Part shown: positions 36,169 through 46,412 of the stretch, in pieces
Layout: every line of letters begins with the position of its first letter
How positions within the stretch are numbered: position 1 is the stretch's first letter
Assembly (NCBI RefSeq): GCF_025263485.1
Contig: NZ_CP079863.1
Location: forward strand, 4,340,001 to 4,404,000
Reading direction: 5' to 3'
Source of the DNA: Mycobacterium sp. SMC-2
GTDB taxonomy: Bacteria > Actinomycetota > Actinomycetes > Mycobacteriales > Mycobacteriaceae
Length of the DNA stretch: 64,000 bases
The notes under the pieces: model-generated
Database searches by the model: none
Told to the model about the DNA's origin: nothing
What the model saw: only the letters and a program-made list of their open reading frames with translations
Translations under genes and position numbers: made by a program

Positions 36169-36918
36169 CTACCCGAGTGGCTTGTCGGTCGCCACGGGGG
36201 ATTTCTCAAAGGCCTCGGCCAGAGCCTTGAGCATCAGCTCGGCGACCGCCTGGTGCGCTTCGAAATTCCAATGAATGCCGTCGGGGTTTCCCCGACCGGC
36301 CATGATGTGTTCGGCGACAGCGGCTTTCAAATCGACGAGCGGTACATCGTGGCTTTGCGCCCACTCGGTGATCGCCGCGACGGTTCCGGGGCGGCCATGG
36401 TGGGCGTTGCCGTAAGTTTCGGCGATGTGCACCGAAGGCAGTGACGCCACGATCGGAATCCCGGGTCGGTTGAAATCGATGGCGCCGCGTGTTTGTTCGA
36501 GGTATTCGGCGCTCAGGTGCGGGGGCAGCGCGGACCTGGCCACCGGTGAGAGCCTGGGCTGCAGCCAGCCGTAGCCGTCACGGACCCAGCGCCGCAACCA
36601 CGGCGGGCGCACGTAGCGGATCAGTTCGCGCAGCGCTGTCGGCAGCACCGACGGCAGTGAATCCATGCCGCCGGTGGCGAAGATGACAGCACCCGCCCTG
36701 GGCAGTGCCGCCCAGGCGCGCGGGTCCTGGGTCGCCGCCCACCAGATGTCGCGGCAGGTCCAGCCGATGCGACCGATGAGTTCGACGTCCCAACCCAGTT
36801 GCGCGGCAACGATGTTGGGCCAGATGCGTGGATCATCGGCGGGCAGGCCGCCGGTGGGCCCGTAGTAGGCCAGTGAGTCGGCGAAGATCAGCAGGGTGGG
36901 CCGTGCATCAGAGGACAT
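36169..36918 (-). CDS. octT: MGLP octanoyltransferase OctT (SGNH hydrolase fold)
   Basis: A 249-residue SGNH-fold acyltransferase. The nucleophile region is FADSLAYYG with S15, and the Asp/His pair is in NPDGIHWNF. Its M. tuberculosis counterpart Rv2418c octanoylates the glucosylglycerate precursor of methylglucose lipopolysaccharide. The neighbour gpgP makes that precursor, and the octT ATG lies inside the end of gpgP (11-base overlap), which strongly supports a shared pathway. Confidence 0.85.
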   Translation of the reverse strand: MSSDARPTLLIFADSLAYYGPTGGLPADDPRIWPNIVAAQLGWDVELIGRIGWTCRDIWWAATQDPRAWAALPRAGAVIFATGGMDSLPSVLPTALRELIRYVRPPWLRRWVRDGYGWLQPRLSPVARSALPPHLSAEYLEQTRGAIDFNRPGIPIVASLPSVHIAETYGNAHHGRPGTVAAITEWAQSHDVPLVDLKAAVAEHIMAGRGNPDGIHWNFEAHQAVAELMLKALAEAFEKSPVATDKPLG

Positions 36919-37582
36919 CGTTGGACACCTGTGCCGAAGCGTTCCACACGTCGAGGCGCCAGCGGATGCCGTCGAGAGCCAAACCGCCGTCGTGGGAATG
37001 ACCCGAAAGTTGCACCCAGCTGGCATTACCCATGCCACCCAACATCGGCCAGTTGGCAACCGGAAGCCTCAGCAGCGCGGCCGACAGCGCGGCGATCAGG
37101 CCGCCGTGAGCCACCAGCACCACCGGCCGGTCGGCGTGCTGGGGGTCACCCCATTCCGGTTCGCCGCACACCAGTTCGGAAATCAACGGCACGCCGCGAG
37201 CGGCGACGTCTACCCGGCTCTCGCCGCCATGCGGTGCCCAGGTGGCGTCTTCGCGCCAGGCCAGCCTGGCACCGGGCGCCTGCGTGTCGACTTCGGTATG
37301 AGTGAGTCCCTGCCAGTCGCCGAGATGGGTTTCGCGCAGCCGCGGGTCCACCCGGACCGGCAGACCGGTCCGCTCCCCCAGCCTGGTCGCCGTGTCGTAG
37401 GCGCGATGCAGATCCGACGACACGATCAGCAACGGCTGCATCTTGCCGAGCACCTCGGCGGCAGCGATCGCTTGCGCCCGGCCTAGTTCGCTGAGTTGGG
37501 AATCCAGCTGTCCCTGCATCCGGCTCCCGGCATTGAACTCGGTTTGCCCGTGCCGCAACATGATCAGGCGCCGAATCGTCAT
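36908..37582 (-). CDS. gpgP: glucosyl-3-phosphoglycerate phosphatase
   Basis: A 224-residue histidine phosphatase with the catalytic R10-H11-G12 (LRHGQTE). It removes phosphate from glucosyl-3-phosphoglycerate to give glucosylglycerate, the second step of methylglucose lipopolysaccharide synthesis; it corresponds to Rv2419c. The ATG overlaps the rsfS stop by four bases (ATGA). Confidence 0.88.
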   Translation of the reverse strand: MTIRRLIMLRHGQTEFNAGSRMQGQLDSQLSELGRAQAIAAAEVLGKMQPLLIVSSDLHRAYDTATRLGERTGLPVRVDPRLRETHLGDWQGLTHTEVDTQAPGARLAWREDATWAPHGGESRVDVAARGVPLISELVCGEPEWGDPQHADRPVVLVAHGGLIAALSAALLRLPVANWPMLGGMGNASWVQLSGHSHDGGLALDGIRWRLDVWNASAQVSNDVL

Positions 37583-37968
37583 TGCGCGCCCGCTGAGTCT
37601 TCGTGGACCTCGGTCAGGTCCACCGGCACCACGGGGCAGTCGGCCCACAACCGGTCCAGGGCATAGAAGTTGCGGTCGTCCTGGTGCTGGATGTGCACGA
37701 CGATGTCGCGGTAGTCCAGCAGCGTCCAGCGGCCCTCCCTGGTGCCCTCCCGGCGCGCCGGCTTGTAGCCCGCCCGTCGCATCTTCTCCTCGACCTCGTC
37801 GACGATGGCGTTGACCTGCCGCTCGTTGGACGCCGAGGCGATGACGAAGCAGTCGGTGATGACCAGGTGCCCCGACACGTCGATCACGACGACATCGTCC
37901 GCCAGCTTCGAGGCCGCCGCGCGGGCGGCCACGGTCGCCATGTCGATGGCTTCCTGGGTGGCGGTCAT
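37579..37968 (-). CDS. rsfS: ribosomal silencing factor RsfS
   Basis: A 129-residue protein that binds L14 on the large subunit and blocks subunit joining when nutrients are short. The core is [21 protein letters not shown], then [14 protein letters not shown]. It overlaps both nadD (upstream) and gpgP (downstream) by four bases. It corresponds to Rv2420c. Confidence 0.92.
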   Translation of the reverse strand: MTATQEAIDMATVAARAAASKLADDVVVIDVSGHLVITDCFVIASASNERQVNAIVDEVEEKMRRAGYKPARREGTREGRWTLLDYRDIVVHIQHQDDRNFYALDRLWADCPVVPVDLTEVHEDSAGAQ

Positions 37969-38633
37969 GTGTTGTTCCCGGCGGGCAGGGTTGATCGGCT
38001 CACGGTGTCCTTCGATTTTTCGCCGGCGCGATACAGCCGGCGCTTGGAGACGTACTGCACGACACCGTCGGGCATCAGGTACCACAGCGGCCGATGCTGT
38101 TCGGCGCGCAGACGGCAATCGGTCGACGAGATCGCCAGCGCAGGGATCTCAACGAGCGTCAGCGCATCCTCGGTCAGCTCGCCCAGCACGCCGGTGATGT
38201 GTTCGCGCCGCAGCTCGTATCCGGGCCGGCTGACGCCGATGAAGCGCGCGAGCCCGAACAGCTCTTCCCAGCCCTGCCACGACAGGATGGCTTCCAGCGC
38301 GTCCGCGCCGGTGATGAAGTACAGCTGCGAATCGGGGTTCAGGGCGTGCAGATCCCGCAGCGTGTCCTTGGTGTAGGTGGGCCCGGCGCGGTCGATGTCG
38401 ACCCGGCTCACCGAGAAGCGGGGGTTGGACGCCGTGGCGATCACCGTCATCAGGTACCGGTCCTCCGCAGCGGAAACGTGCCGAGCCTTCTGCCAGGGCT
38501 GACCGCTGGGCACGAACACCACTTCGTCGAGGTCGAACAGGTCGGCGACCTCACTGGCGGCAACCAGGTGCCCGTAATGGATGGGATCGAACGTCCCACC
38601 CATCACACCCAGCCTGCGAAGCTGCTTTTGCAC
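37965..38633 (-). CDS. nadD: nicotinate-nucleotide adenylyltransferase
   Basis: A 222-residue enzyme that adenylylates nicotinate mononucleotide in NAD synthesis. [11 protein letters not shown] (12-22) holds the HxGH nucleotidyltransferase motif and ISSTDCR near 185 the second signature. The GTG at 38633 gives [15 protein letters not shown], a short basic lead-in like that of Rv2421c; the ATG at 38603 is an alternative that would start directly at the GGTFDP strand. The 203 bases upstream (38634-38836) show no gene. Confidence 0.92.
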   Translation of the reverse strand: MQKQLRRLGVMGGTFDPIHYGHLVAASEVADLFDLDEVVFVPSGQPWQKARHVSAAEDRYLMTVIATASNPRFSVSRVDIDRAGPTYTKDTLRDLHALNPDSQLYFITGADALEAILSWQGWEELFGLARFIGVSRPGYELRREHITGVLGELTEDALTLVEIPALAISSTDCRLRAEQHRPLWYLMPDGVVQYVSKRRLYRAGEKSKDTVSRSTLPAGNNT

Positions 38634-38836
38634 GATTTGCCAGCTTACTTGAGGCAGCGACTCGGCCGGATTTTCCGGGCTCGGGTCACACGGGCCACGC
38701 CCGCCTCTGCGTCGGGCGGCACGCGTTGCGCCCGCCTTCGAGCGACACACGAGGTTGTCGCTGTCATGGGAACAAAGAGCGCCGACGCGGCCAGAGACGC
38801 CTGTGGCGGGTGCGAAAGGACGAGGCGAGCCCGCCC

Positions 38837-40279
38837 TCAGACGGGCAGCAGCTGGTCGATCACCGCGGCCAGCTGCTTGGCCGACCGGCATTCGTGCATC
38901 GTGATGATCTCTTGGTAGCGCGGCACCGCCGAGTCGCCGCTGCCCCACAGGTGCCTCGGCTCGGGGTTGAGCCAGTGCGCGTGCCGGCTGGCGGTCACCA
39001 TGTGGGACAACAGCTCGGTTTCGGGATTGCGGTAGTTGGTGCGCCCGTCTCCGAGCACCAGCAACGAGGCGCGCGGCGACAGCACGTTGGGGAAGGCCTG
39101 CACGAACGACGCGAACGCGTTGCCGTAGTCGGAATGCCCATCGCGGCTGTACACGCCGGCCTCCCGGGTGATCCGCTGGATCGCCACCGCCAGGTCGGCC
39201 TCGGGCCCGAACATGTGGGTCACCTCGTCGGTGGTGTCGATGAACGCGAACACCCGGACCCGCGAAAACTGTTGGCGCAGAGCGTGAACCAGCAACAGGG
39301 TGAAGTGGCTGAACCCGGCGACCGAACCGGACACGTCGCACAGCACCACCAGTTCGGGCCGCGCGGGGCGCGGTTTGGCCAGCACCACGTCGATCGGCAC
39401 GCCGCCGGTGGACATCGACTTGCGCAGCGTCTTGCGCAGGTCGATCACCCCCGCGCGCGACCGGCGCCGCCGGGCCGCCAGCCGCGTGGCCAGGGTCCGG
39501 GCCAGCGGGGCCACCACCCGCTGCATCTGACGCAACTGTTCGCCGGAGGCGCGCAGGAACTCGACGTTCTCGGAAAGCTGTGGGATGCCGTACATCTGGA
39601 CGTGGTCGCGGCCGAGCTGCTCGGCGGTACGCCGCTTGGTCTCGGCGTCGACCATCTTGCGCAGCTGCGTGATCCGCTGCGCCGCCATGGCTTTGGCGAT
39701 CTGCTCCTGGGTGGGCGTGGGTTCGTCGCCGTACGGGGCGAGCAGGCCCGCCAGCAGCTTGCCCTCCAGTTCGTCCAGCGCCATCGCCTTGAGCGCCTGG
39801 TACGACGAGAACGACGGGCCGCGGCTGGAACTGTATTTGCCATACGCCTCGACGATGCGCGCGATCATCGCGACCAGCCGCTCGTTCATGTCGGCGAGCT
39901 CGGGGTTCTCGGCGAGCAGATCCAGCAGCATCTGGCGCATCGCCTCGACGTCGTCCGCCGGCAGCGAATCGTCCGGCGTTCCGTCGGCCTCCTCGTCCAG
40001 CACCACCGCCCGCGCGCCCAACGCCGCGGGGAACCACAGGTCGAACATGGCGTCGTAGGTCTCGCGGTGATCGGGACGCCGCAGCACCGCACAGGCGATG
40101 CCCTCGCGCAACACCTCACGATCGCTCAAACCGAGGGTGGCCACCACCCGGCCGGCGTCCACGGTTTCCGATGGCCCCACCGAAATGCCCACTCCGCGAA
40201 GCGCTTCCACGAAGCCCACCAGGTGCCCCGGCAGCCCGTGCGGGGCGAGCGGGCGGGTGGGGCGGACGCGGCGGGACAC
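38837..40279 (-). CDS. VWA domain protein paired with MoxR ATPase
   Basis: A 480-residue protein. The C-terminal half is a von Willebrand A domain with the metal site [10 protein letters not shown]; the N-terminal half is helical and acidic (about 60-220). VWA-containing CoxE/YehL-like partners work with MoxR-type AAA+ ATPases to insert metals or remodel protein complexes. The GTG start overlaps the last base of the MoxR stop. It corresponds to Rv2425c. Confidence 0.85.
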   Translation of the reverse strand: MSRRVRPTRPLAPHGLPGHLVGFVEALRGVGISVGPSETVDAGRVVATLGLSDREVLREGIACAVLRRPDHRETYDAMFDLWFPAALGARAVVLDEEADGTPDDSLPADDVEAMRQMLLDLLAENPELADMNERLVAMIARIVEAYGKYSSSRGPSFSSYQALKAMALDELEGKLLAGLLAPYGDEPTPTQEQIAKAMAAQRITQLRKMVDAETKRRTAEQLGRDHVQMYGIPQLSENVEFLRASGEQLRQMQRVVAPLARTLATRLAARRRRSRAGVIDLRKTLRKSMSTGGVPIDVVLAKPRPARPELVVLCDVSGSVAGFSHFTLLLVHALRQQFSRVRVFAFIDTTDEVTHMFGPEADLAVAIQRITREAGVYSRDGHSDYGNAFASFVQAFPNVLSPRASLLVLGDGRTNYRNPETELLSHMVTASRHAHWLNPEPRHLWGSGDSAVPRYQEIITMHECRSAKQLAAVIDQLLPV

Positions 40280-41154
40280 TAGTTCAGCCTGAGCTCGCCG
40301 CTTGCGCGCTGCTGGTCGGATTGGTGCTTGAGGACCACGCCGAGCGTGGCGGCGACGACGGCGTCGTCGATGGTGTCGAGGCCCAGCGCGAGCAGCGTGC
40401 GGCCCCAGTCGATGGTCTCGGCGATGGACGGCACCTTCTTGAGTTGCATGCCGCGCAGCACTCCGATGATGCGCACCAGTTCCTCGGCGAGATGCTGGGG
40501 CAACTCGGGCACCCGGGACAGCAGGATGCGCCGCTCCAGCTCGGGGCTCGGGAAATCGATGTGCAGGAACAGGCAGCGACGCTTGAGCGCCTCGGACAGC
40601 TCGCGGGTGGCGTTGGACGTCAGCAAGACGAACGGGGCCCGCTCCGCGGTCAGCGTGCCCAGTTCGGGGACGGTCACGGCGAAGTCGGACAGCACCTCCA
40701 GCAGCAGGCCCTCGATCTCGATGTCCGCCTTGTCGGTCTCGTCGATCAGCAGCACCGTCGGCTCGGTGCGCCGGATCGCCGTCAGCAACGGACGCTGCAG
40801 CAGGAACTCCTCGCTGAACACGTCGTCCTTGGTCTGATCCCAGTCGCCGGACCCGGCCTGGATACGCAGGATCTGTTTGGCGTGGTTCCACTCGTAGAGG
40901 GCGCGCGCCTCGTCCACCCCCTCGTAGCACTGCAGGCGCACCAGTCCCGAGCCGGTCGCCTGGGCGACGGCGCGGGCCAGCTCGGTCTTGCCGACGCCGG
41001 CGGGGCCCTCCACCAGCAACGGCTTGCCCAGCCGGTCGGCCAAGAACACCGCGGTGGCGGTGGCGGTGTCGGGTAGGTAGCCGGTCTCGGCCAACCGTCG
41101 CGAGACGTCGTCGATGTCGGCGAACAGCGGCTTGGGCCGGGCGGGCACGCTCAC
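40279..41154 (-). CDS. MoxR-family AAA+ ATPase
   Basis: A 291-residue ATPase with Walker A EGPAGVGKTELA near 50 and Walker B VLLIDETDKAD, sensor region LTSNATRELSEALKRRC and an arginine finger. Together with the overlapping VWA gene it probably forms a chaperone-like complex; the client is unknown. The GTG at 41154 was chosen because AGGAGA lies nine bases upstream. It corresponds to Rv2426c. Confidence 0.87.
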   Translation of the reverse strand: MSVPARPKPLFADIDDVSRRLAETGYLPDTATATAVFLADRLGKPLLVEGPAGVGKTELARAVAQATGSGLVRLQCYEGVDEARALYEWNHAKQILRIQAGSGDWDQTKDDVFSEEFLLQRPLLTAIRRTEPTVLLIDETDKADIEIEGLLLEVLSDFAVTVPELGTLTAERAPFVLLTSNATRELSEALKRRCLFLHIDFPSPELERRILLSRVPELPQHLAEELVRIIGVLRGMQLKKVPSIAETIDWGRTLLALGLDTIDDAVVAATLGVVLKHQSDQQRASGELRLN

Positions 41155-41191
41155 TATCTCAGTTCTCCTAAGGCACTTTTCGTCGTGGTTG

Positions 41192-42475
41192 TCAGGCGGG
41201 GCGGACTTGCCCGTCCCCCCAGGCAATCCACTTGGTCGAGGTCAACTCCGGCAGCCCCATCGGACCGCGCGCATGCAATTTCTGGGTGGAAATGCCGATT
41301 TCGGCGCCGAAACCGAACTGCTCTCCGTCGGTGAACGCCGTCGACGCGTTGATCATCACCGCGGCGGCGTCGACGCCGTCGCTGAACCGTTGCGCCGCAG
41401 CCATATTGCTGGTCACGATCGACTCGGTGTGCCCGGTGCCGTACTCGTTGATGTGAGCGATCGCGGCGTCGACGCCGTCGACCACCGCGACCGCGATGTC
41501 CATCGACAGGTACTCGCGCCGCAAATCGTCCTCCCCGGCGTCCGCCGAGACCCCCCCGTGCACGGTCACGCCGGCATTCTGCAGGGCGGTCAGCAACCGG
41601 GGTAGCGCCTTCTTGGCGATCGCGGCATCGACCAACAACGTCTCGGCCGCGTTGCAGACACTGGGCCGGCGGGTCTTGGAGTTCAGCAGGATCCTTTCCG
41701 CGACGTCCAGGTCGGCTCCCTCGTGCACGTACACGTGGCAGTTGCCGACGCCGGTCTCGATGGTGGGCACCTGCGCGTCGCGGACCACCGCGTCGATCAG
41801 GCTCGCTCCCCCGCGCGGAATGACCACGTCGACCAGGCCCCGGGCCTGGATCAGGTGCGTCACCGTGGCGCGATCGGCGGACGAAAGCAGTTGCACCGCA
41901 TCGGCGGGCAGGTCCTCGCTGACCAGCGAAGCGCGCAGCACCTGCACCAGCGCCTGGTTCGACCGTGCCGCCGACGAACTGCCCCGCAACAACACCGCGT
42001 TGCCCGACTTGAGCGCCAGACCGAAGGCGTCGACGGTGACGTTGGGCCGGCCCTCGTAGATCATGCCCACGACGCCGAGCGGCACGCGCTGCTGCCGCAA
42101 ATGCAGACCGTTGGGCAGGGTGTAGCCGCGCAGCACCTCCCCGACCGGGTCGGGCAGACCCGCGACCTGGCGCAATCCGCCGGCGATTCCCTCGACGCGC
42201 TTGGGGTCCAGCGCCAACCGGTCGAGCATCGCGGTCGGTGTGCCGGCGGCTTCGGCCGCGCGGAGATCTTCGGCGTTGGCCGAGAGGATCAAGTCGGTGT
42301 GGGCGGCTATCTCGTCGGCCGCGGACCGTAGCGCCTGGTCCTTGGCGACGGTCGGCAACAATGCCAGGACGCGGGAGGCGACCCGGGCGCGGCGAGCCGC
42401 GTTGTGGACCTCCCGGCGCAAGTCAGACTCCCGCGGTTGAGCCCCACCGCTGAGGAATGGTGCTTGCAGACTCAT
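41192..42475 (-). CDS. proA: gamma-glutamyl phosphate reductase
   Basis: A 427-residue enzyme that reduces gamma-glutamyl phosphate to glutamate semialdehyde in proline synthesis. The active-site cysteine is in [13 protein letters not shown] and the NADPH region in [17 protein letters not shown]. The transcript appears leaderless: TACCCT ends six bases before the ATG. Its partner proB is 18 kb away in this window. It corresponds to Rv2427c. Confidence 0.95.
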   Translation of the reverse strand: MSLQAPFLSGGAQPRESDLRREVHNAARRARVASRVLALLPTVAKDQALRSAADEIAAHTDLILSANAEDLRAAEAAGTPTAMLDRLALDPKRVEGIAGGLRQVAGLPDPVGEVLRGYTLPNGLHLRQQRVPLGVVGMIYEGRPNVTVDAFGLALKSGNAVLLRGSSSAARSNQALVQVLRASLVSEDLPADAVQLLSSADRATVTHLIQARGLVDVVIPRGGASLIDAVVRDAQVPTIETGVGNCHVYVHEGADLDVAERILLNSKTRRPSVCNAAETLLVDAAIAKKALPRLLTALQNAGVTVHGGVSADAGEDDLRREYLSMDIAVAVVDGVDAAIAHINEYGTGHTESIVTSNMAAAQRFSDGVDAAAVMINASTAFTDGEQFGFGAEIGISTQKLHARGPMGLPELTSTKWIAWGDGQVRPA

Positions 42476-42481
42476 TGAACC

Positions 42482-42487
42482 AGGGTA
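42482..42487 (-). promoter_or_regulatory. leaderless -10 box of proA
   Basis: TACCCT on the minus strand, then six bases (GGTTCA), then the proA ATG at 42475. Confidence 0.55.
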
Positions 42488-42581
42488 TCGGTCCTTAGCT
42501 GGCCAGGTGAGGCGGCCCGGGATTTACGGCATCCGCCCCGCGCGTAACGTGCCGGCGACCAAGAACGTCGGGCGCGGCGGG

Positions 42582-44027
42582 TCAGCGAAGCGGTTTCGCC
42601 GGCCCCGGCACCCCGATGCCGTCCGGCCCGACCCGTTCGCGGCGGGTTGCCTGTCGCACCATGGTCTGCCGCTCGTCGATCAATCGGCCTAAGTCTTGGA
42701 GCAGCAACGGTTTACGCATCACCAGGTGCTCGAGATGCTCGCGATCGATCTGCAGCGCCGTCACCTCGTCCAGCGCGTACGCGCCGGCAAGGTTGGGTTG
42801 ACGGGTCAGCGCGGTCAGTCCGAGGAAGGTCCCTTCGTCGAGGATGCTGACCGGTATCACCGACCCGTCGTCGGTCGTCGCGGTCAAGCGCACCCGGCCG
42901 GCAATCAAGAAGGTCATCCCCCGCGACACTTGACCGGCGGACTCGACGATTTCGTCGGCACCGTAGCGGACGACCTTCGCGTAGGGCACCAGCGATTGCT
43001 GATCGGTGTGACTCAGCCGCAACGCCGGGGCCACGACCGTGCGCAACGCTTTCTCCACGCGTTGCTTGGTGGAGTAGTTGTCGTCGGCACCGTCGAGCCG
43101 CAGGCCCGCCCGCCGGGCGGCGTACCAGACCCAGCGCAGGAAGGTCGCTTCGGTGGCTTCGGCGTCGGCCGGCGACATCAGCCTGATCGTCGTGCGGTAC
43201 TGGGCGCCGCCCAGGGCGACCGTGGTGGGCGGGATTTCGGGTTTGCGGGCCGGTAGCGCGCCCGCGACTCGCGTCAGCATCGCGCACACCTTGTCCGGCG
43301 GATCGCCGGTCGCGAATTTGGTAGTGATCGCGCAGTCGTAGGCGCCCAACGGGCGACTGAGATTCGTGAACGAGGTGCTGGCCAGCATCGAGTTGGGCAT
43401 GATGCGGATTCCGCTGCCGGTGTCGATGTGCACGGAGCGCCAGTTCACTTCGACGACGCGCCCCCGCGCCGTTCCCGTGTCCAGCCAGTCATTGATCCGG
43501 AACGGCTGCTCGAACAGCATGAACAAGCCCGATACGATCTGGCCGACGGAGTTCTGCAGCATCAGGCCGATCACCACCGAGGTGATGCCCAGCGCGGTGA
43601 ACAGGCCGCCGATCCGGACGCCCCAGATATACGACAGCATCACCGCCACCCCGACGCCGATGACCCCGAACCGGGCGACGTCGATGAAGATGGCGGGCAG
43701 CCGTTTGCGCCAGCTCTCTTCGGGCGCGCGCTCGAACACGGTGGCGTTCAGGGCCGACAGCACCAACAACAGCACCAGCAGGCCGAAGACGGTGGTGAGG
43801 ATCCGCACCGAGCCCTGCCCGGCAGGAATCTGCGAAGCCTTGACGAGCAGCAGCAACAGCGCACCCAGCGGCAGCAGGTAGTTGCGCAGCAGGCTCACCT
43901 GCCTGGCCAGATGGCTATTCCGGCGGACCAGCGTGCGGTGCAGCTCGGTGAGCAGGATCAAACAGACCGGGAATCCCAACGCGACGCCGATGGCCCAGTA
44001 AAACCACGAGGATTCGAACAAGTTCAT
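42582..44027 (-). CDS. MscS-like channel with C-terminal cyclic-nucleotide-type domain
   Basis: A 481-residue membrane protein. Helices span about 10-160; the pore and beta domain follow (GLMLQNSVGQIVSGLFMLFEQPF, then VVEVNWRSVHIDTGSGIRIMPNS). Residues from about 345 form a cNMP-type beta-roll (VRYGADEIVESAGQVSRGMTF, then LDEGTFLGLTAL). In that roll the usual FGE Glu is Leu and the phosphate-binding RxA Arg is missing (NLAGAY), so the ligand may not be cAMP. The ATG overlaps the cyclase stop (ATGA), so the two are translated together. It corresponds to Rv2434c. Confidence 0.85.
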   Translation of the reverse strand: MNLFESSWFYWAIGVALGFPVCLILLTELHRTLVRRNSHLARQVSLLRNYLLPLGALLLLLVKASQIPAGQGSVRILTTVFGLLVLLLVLSALNATVFERAPEESWRKRLPAIFIDVARFGVIGVGVAVMLSYIWGVRIGGLFTALGITSVVIGLMLQNSVGQIVSGLFMLFEQPFRINDWLDTGTARGRVVEVNWRSVHIDTGSGIRIMPNSMLASTSFTNLSRPLGAYDCAITTKFATGDPPDKVCAMLTRVAGALPARKPEIPPTTVALGGAQYRTTIRLMSPADAEATEATFLRWVWYAARRAGLRLDGADDNYSTKQRVEKALRTVVAPALRLSHTDQQSLVPYAKVVRYGADEIVESAGQVSRGMTFLIAGRVRLTATTDDGSVIPVSILDEGTFLGLTALTRQPNLAGAYALDEVTALQIDREHLEHLVMRKPLLLQDLGRLIDERQTMVRQATRRERVGPDGIGVPGPAKPLR

Positions 44028-46252
44028 GACCGCTCCGACAACCGGTAGATCGCCTGGTCGGTTCCGCCGACCGAGATGGTGCCGACCGGCGCGAACTGCC
44101 GCACGTCACGCAACGCCTCGTACACCTGCGAGGTCACATATATACCCGATTGGTCTGCGCCGCTTTGCATTTGGTAAGCAAGACTCACCGCGGCGCCCCA
44201 CATGTCGTAGACGAGCCCGGAGCGGCCGACCAGCCCGCTGATGACGTTGCCGGTGCTGATGCCCACGCGCAGCCGCAGCTCGTGACCGGTTTGGCCGTTG
44301 AACCGCTCGATGATGCGGCGCATCTCCATTGCGAAGTCGACGCTGCGGTGAATGCTGTCCAGCCGCGGCGTGACCACCCCGCAGCTGGCGAGGTAGACGT
44401 TGTGGAAGGTGCGGATCCGCTCGACGCCGAACGATTCGGCGGCCGAATCGAATTGCCGGAACAGCTCGTCGACGATCCCGACCAGCTCGTCGCCGGATAG
44501 GTCAACGGAAACCTCGTCGAGTCCGACGATTTCGGCGAAAATGACGGCCACATCCTGGTGTTCCTGCGCGATGGTTTCCTGGCCCTCGCGATATCGCTGG
44601 ACCACGGACTCGGGCATCAGCGCCAGCAGCAAGCGGTCGTTCTCCCGGCGCTGTTCGTTGAGCAACTCCTCCTTGATCGCCAGGTTGCGGCTCATCTCGT
44701 TGAAAGCAGCTGTCAGGTCGCCGATTTCGTCGTGTGTTTTCACCGGGATGTTGACTTCGTAGTCGCCGGAACTGATCTTCTGCGTGCCGGCCTGCAGCCG
44801 GCGGATCGGACGCAACATCAGCTGGGCCATCACCATCGATGCCACGCAGATGACAAAGATCATGATCGACACCGCCAGCACCAGCGTTCTGCTGAACCTG
44901 CCGAGGCGCGCGAATGCATTGGAGTTGTCGCGCGTCGCCAGGATCGACCAACGGAGATCGGAGTTGGGCACCTCTAGCGGTGCGTAGGCTTCCAGCTCCC
45001 GGTTGCCCAGATAGTCGGTGGCGCTGACGACCCCGGTTTGTCCGCGTTGGGCGGCACGCAGACCCGCGGTCGGGACCGGCTGCACCAGTGTCGTGCCACC
45101 CAGGCGGATCGCTTCCTCCGCGATGTCGGGTGCGGTACCGGAGGCCACGGCCTCGCGCCGGTATTCGGCTGGGTCCTCGAGGAAAAGCCTTGAATCTGAA
45201 CGCATCAGGTTATCGGGACCGGCCAGGTATGTCTCCGTCGCCGGCCCCATCCCGGCGGCTTCCCATTGCTTGTCGGCGGTCATGATCTTGTTGATCTTCG
45301 AGATCGGCAGTGGCAACGCCATGACGCCGTTGAATTTGCCGTTCATTCCGATCGGCGACACCACCCACGCCGTGGGGACGTCGAGTTGCGGCTGGTAGGG
45401 CTGGAAGTCGGTGATCCAGACGAAACTGAGATCATTAGAGCGCAAGGCCTTTTGGTATGCGTCGCGCAGATTGGATTCGCGGTACGGGCCGGTGAAGATA
45501 TTGGTGCCGAGGTCTGGGCCCTTGTTCACCGAAAAGACCACGTTGCCCTGCAGGTCCAGCAACAGCGCGTCCGGATACTCAAAACGGGTGACGATGTCGC
45601 GCATGAAGAAGCTATAGCGGGCGCTGGCCGCCGACCACGCGCTGCCGTCACCGGCGTCCTCGACCTTCCTCGCCTCGGAGATCGAGCGGTACGGCGCCGT
45701 GTAGTACGCCTGAAGGTACTTCTGCGCGTTGGAACTCGGAAAGATTGCGTTGCGATCGAGTTCCTCACCGGTGATCCGCTTGATCGGTTTGATCATGTTG
45801 TCGTCGTAGTAGGCGACGAGCGCCTGCTGCTGGGCCGGCGTGATCGTCGCGTTGGACAGCTGCGCGAAGCCGTCGGTGAACGCCGTCGTCGCGTCGACGA
45901 TGCTGAACCCTCCGCTGTAGACGATCAGGGAATTCGTCACCTCTTTGAAAAGGGACTGCACCTGACGCGCCTGGGACTGGCGCAACTCGGTGAGTCGCTC
46001 GGATTCGACTTGGCGCAGCGCATTGCGGCCCGACGACGCCCCGATGAAGCCGATCACGCCGATCGACAGGATGCTGCAGACCAGCAGCGTCAGCAAAAGC
46101 TTGGATTGAAGGCCGATCCGCAACAGCCGGCGACGGCGAAACCTACGGCTTTTGCGAGCCTCGCCCTCCCGCGTCCCAGCCACTTCCGCCGGGCCATGTT
46201 CCGGGGCGTTCTCGGAAGCCGGCTCGGCGTCTTGTAGCTCGCTCGATGTCAC
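44024..46252 (-). CDS. receptor-type class III cyclase homologue, catalytic site degenerate
   Basis: About 742 residues: cytoplasmic basic N-terminus, helix at about 50-71, a large extracellular sensor region (about 72-465, Cache-like), second helix, HAMP (about 493-545) and a class III cyclase domain (from about 565). Compared with active cyclases, the first metal Asp is Glu (FAEIVG), the KTxGD motif reads RTFHN, and the WGxxVNxAxR motif reads WGAAVSLAY, so Lys, the second metal Asp, and the transition-state Asn and Arg are all changed. The GTG at 46252 follows GAAGGA; a GTG at 46276 is the alternative. It corresponds to Rv2435c. Confidence 0.82.
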   Translation of the reverse strand: MTSSELQDAEPASENAPEHGPAEVAGTREGEARKSRRFRRRRLLRIGLQSKLLLTLLVCSILSIGVIGFIGASSGRNALRQVESERLTELRQSQARQVQSLFKEVTNSLIVYSGGFSIVDATTAFTDGFAQLSNATITPAQQQALVAYYDDNMIKPIKRITGEELDRNAIFPSSNAQKYLQAYYTAPYRSISEARKVEDAGDGSAWSAASARYSFFMRDIVTRFEYPDALLLDLQGNVVFSVNKGPDLGTNIFTGPYRESNLRDAYQKALRSNDLSFVWITDFQPYQPQLDVPTAWVVSPIGMNGKFNGVMALPLPISKINKIMTADKQWEAAGMGPATETYLAGPDNLMRSDSRLFLEDPAEYRREAVASGTAPDIAEEAIRLGGTTLVQPVPTAGLRAAQRGQTGVVSATDYLGNRELEAYAPLEVPNSDLRWSILATRDNSNAFARLGRFSRTLVLAVSIMIFVICVASMVMAQLMLRPIRRLQAGTQKISSGDYEVNIPVKTHDEIGDLTAAFNEMSRNLAIKEELLNEQRRENDRLLLALMPESVVQRYREGQETIAQEHQDVAVIFAEIVGLDEVSVDLSGDELVGIVDELFRQFDSAAESFGVERIRTFHNVYLASCGVVTPRLDSIHRSVDFAMEMRRIIERFNGQTGHELRLRVGISTGNVISGLVGRSGLVYDMWGAAVSLAYQMQSGADQSGIYVTSQVYEALRDVRQFAPVGTISVGGTDQAIYRLSERS

Positions 46253-46412
46253 TCGACTTCGTCCTTCCTCGGACACGCAGCATCGCTCACGCAGCACCCT
46301 AGCGCGCACGCCTGAAGATATTCGCGAATGCGGCAAAGCGTTTCAGCGTAAAGACTGCTCGCGCCCCGATTCACCTACCCCCGCTAATGGCGTGCACTTA
46401 TCCTTGGGCGTT

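Noticed and set aside
38726..40282. 518-codon frame antisense to the VWA gene
   Set aside because: Gln/Arg/Leu-rich mirror frame with no domain; the minus-strand VWA protein is clearly conserved.
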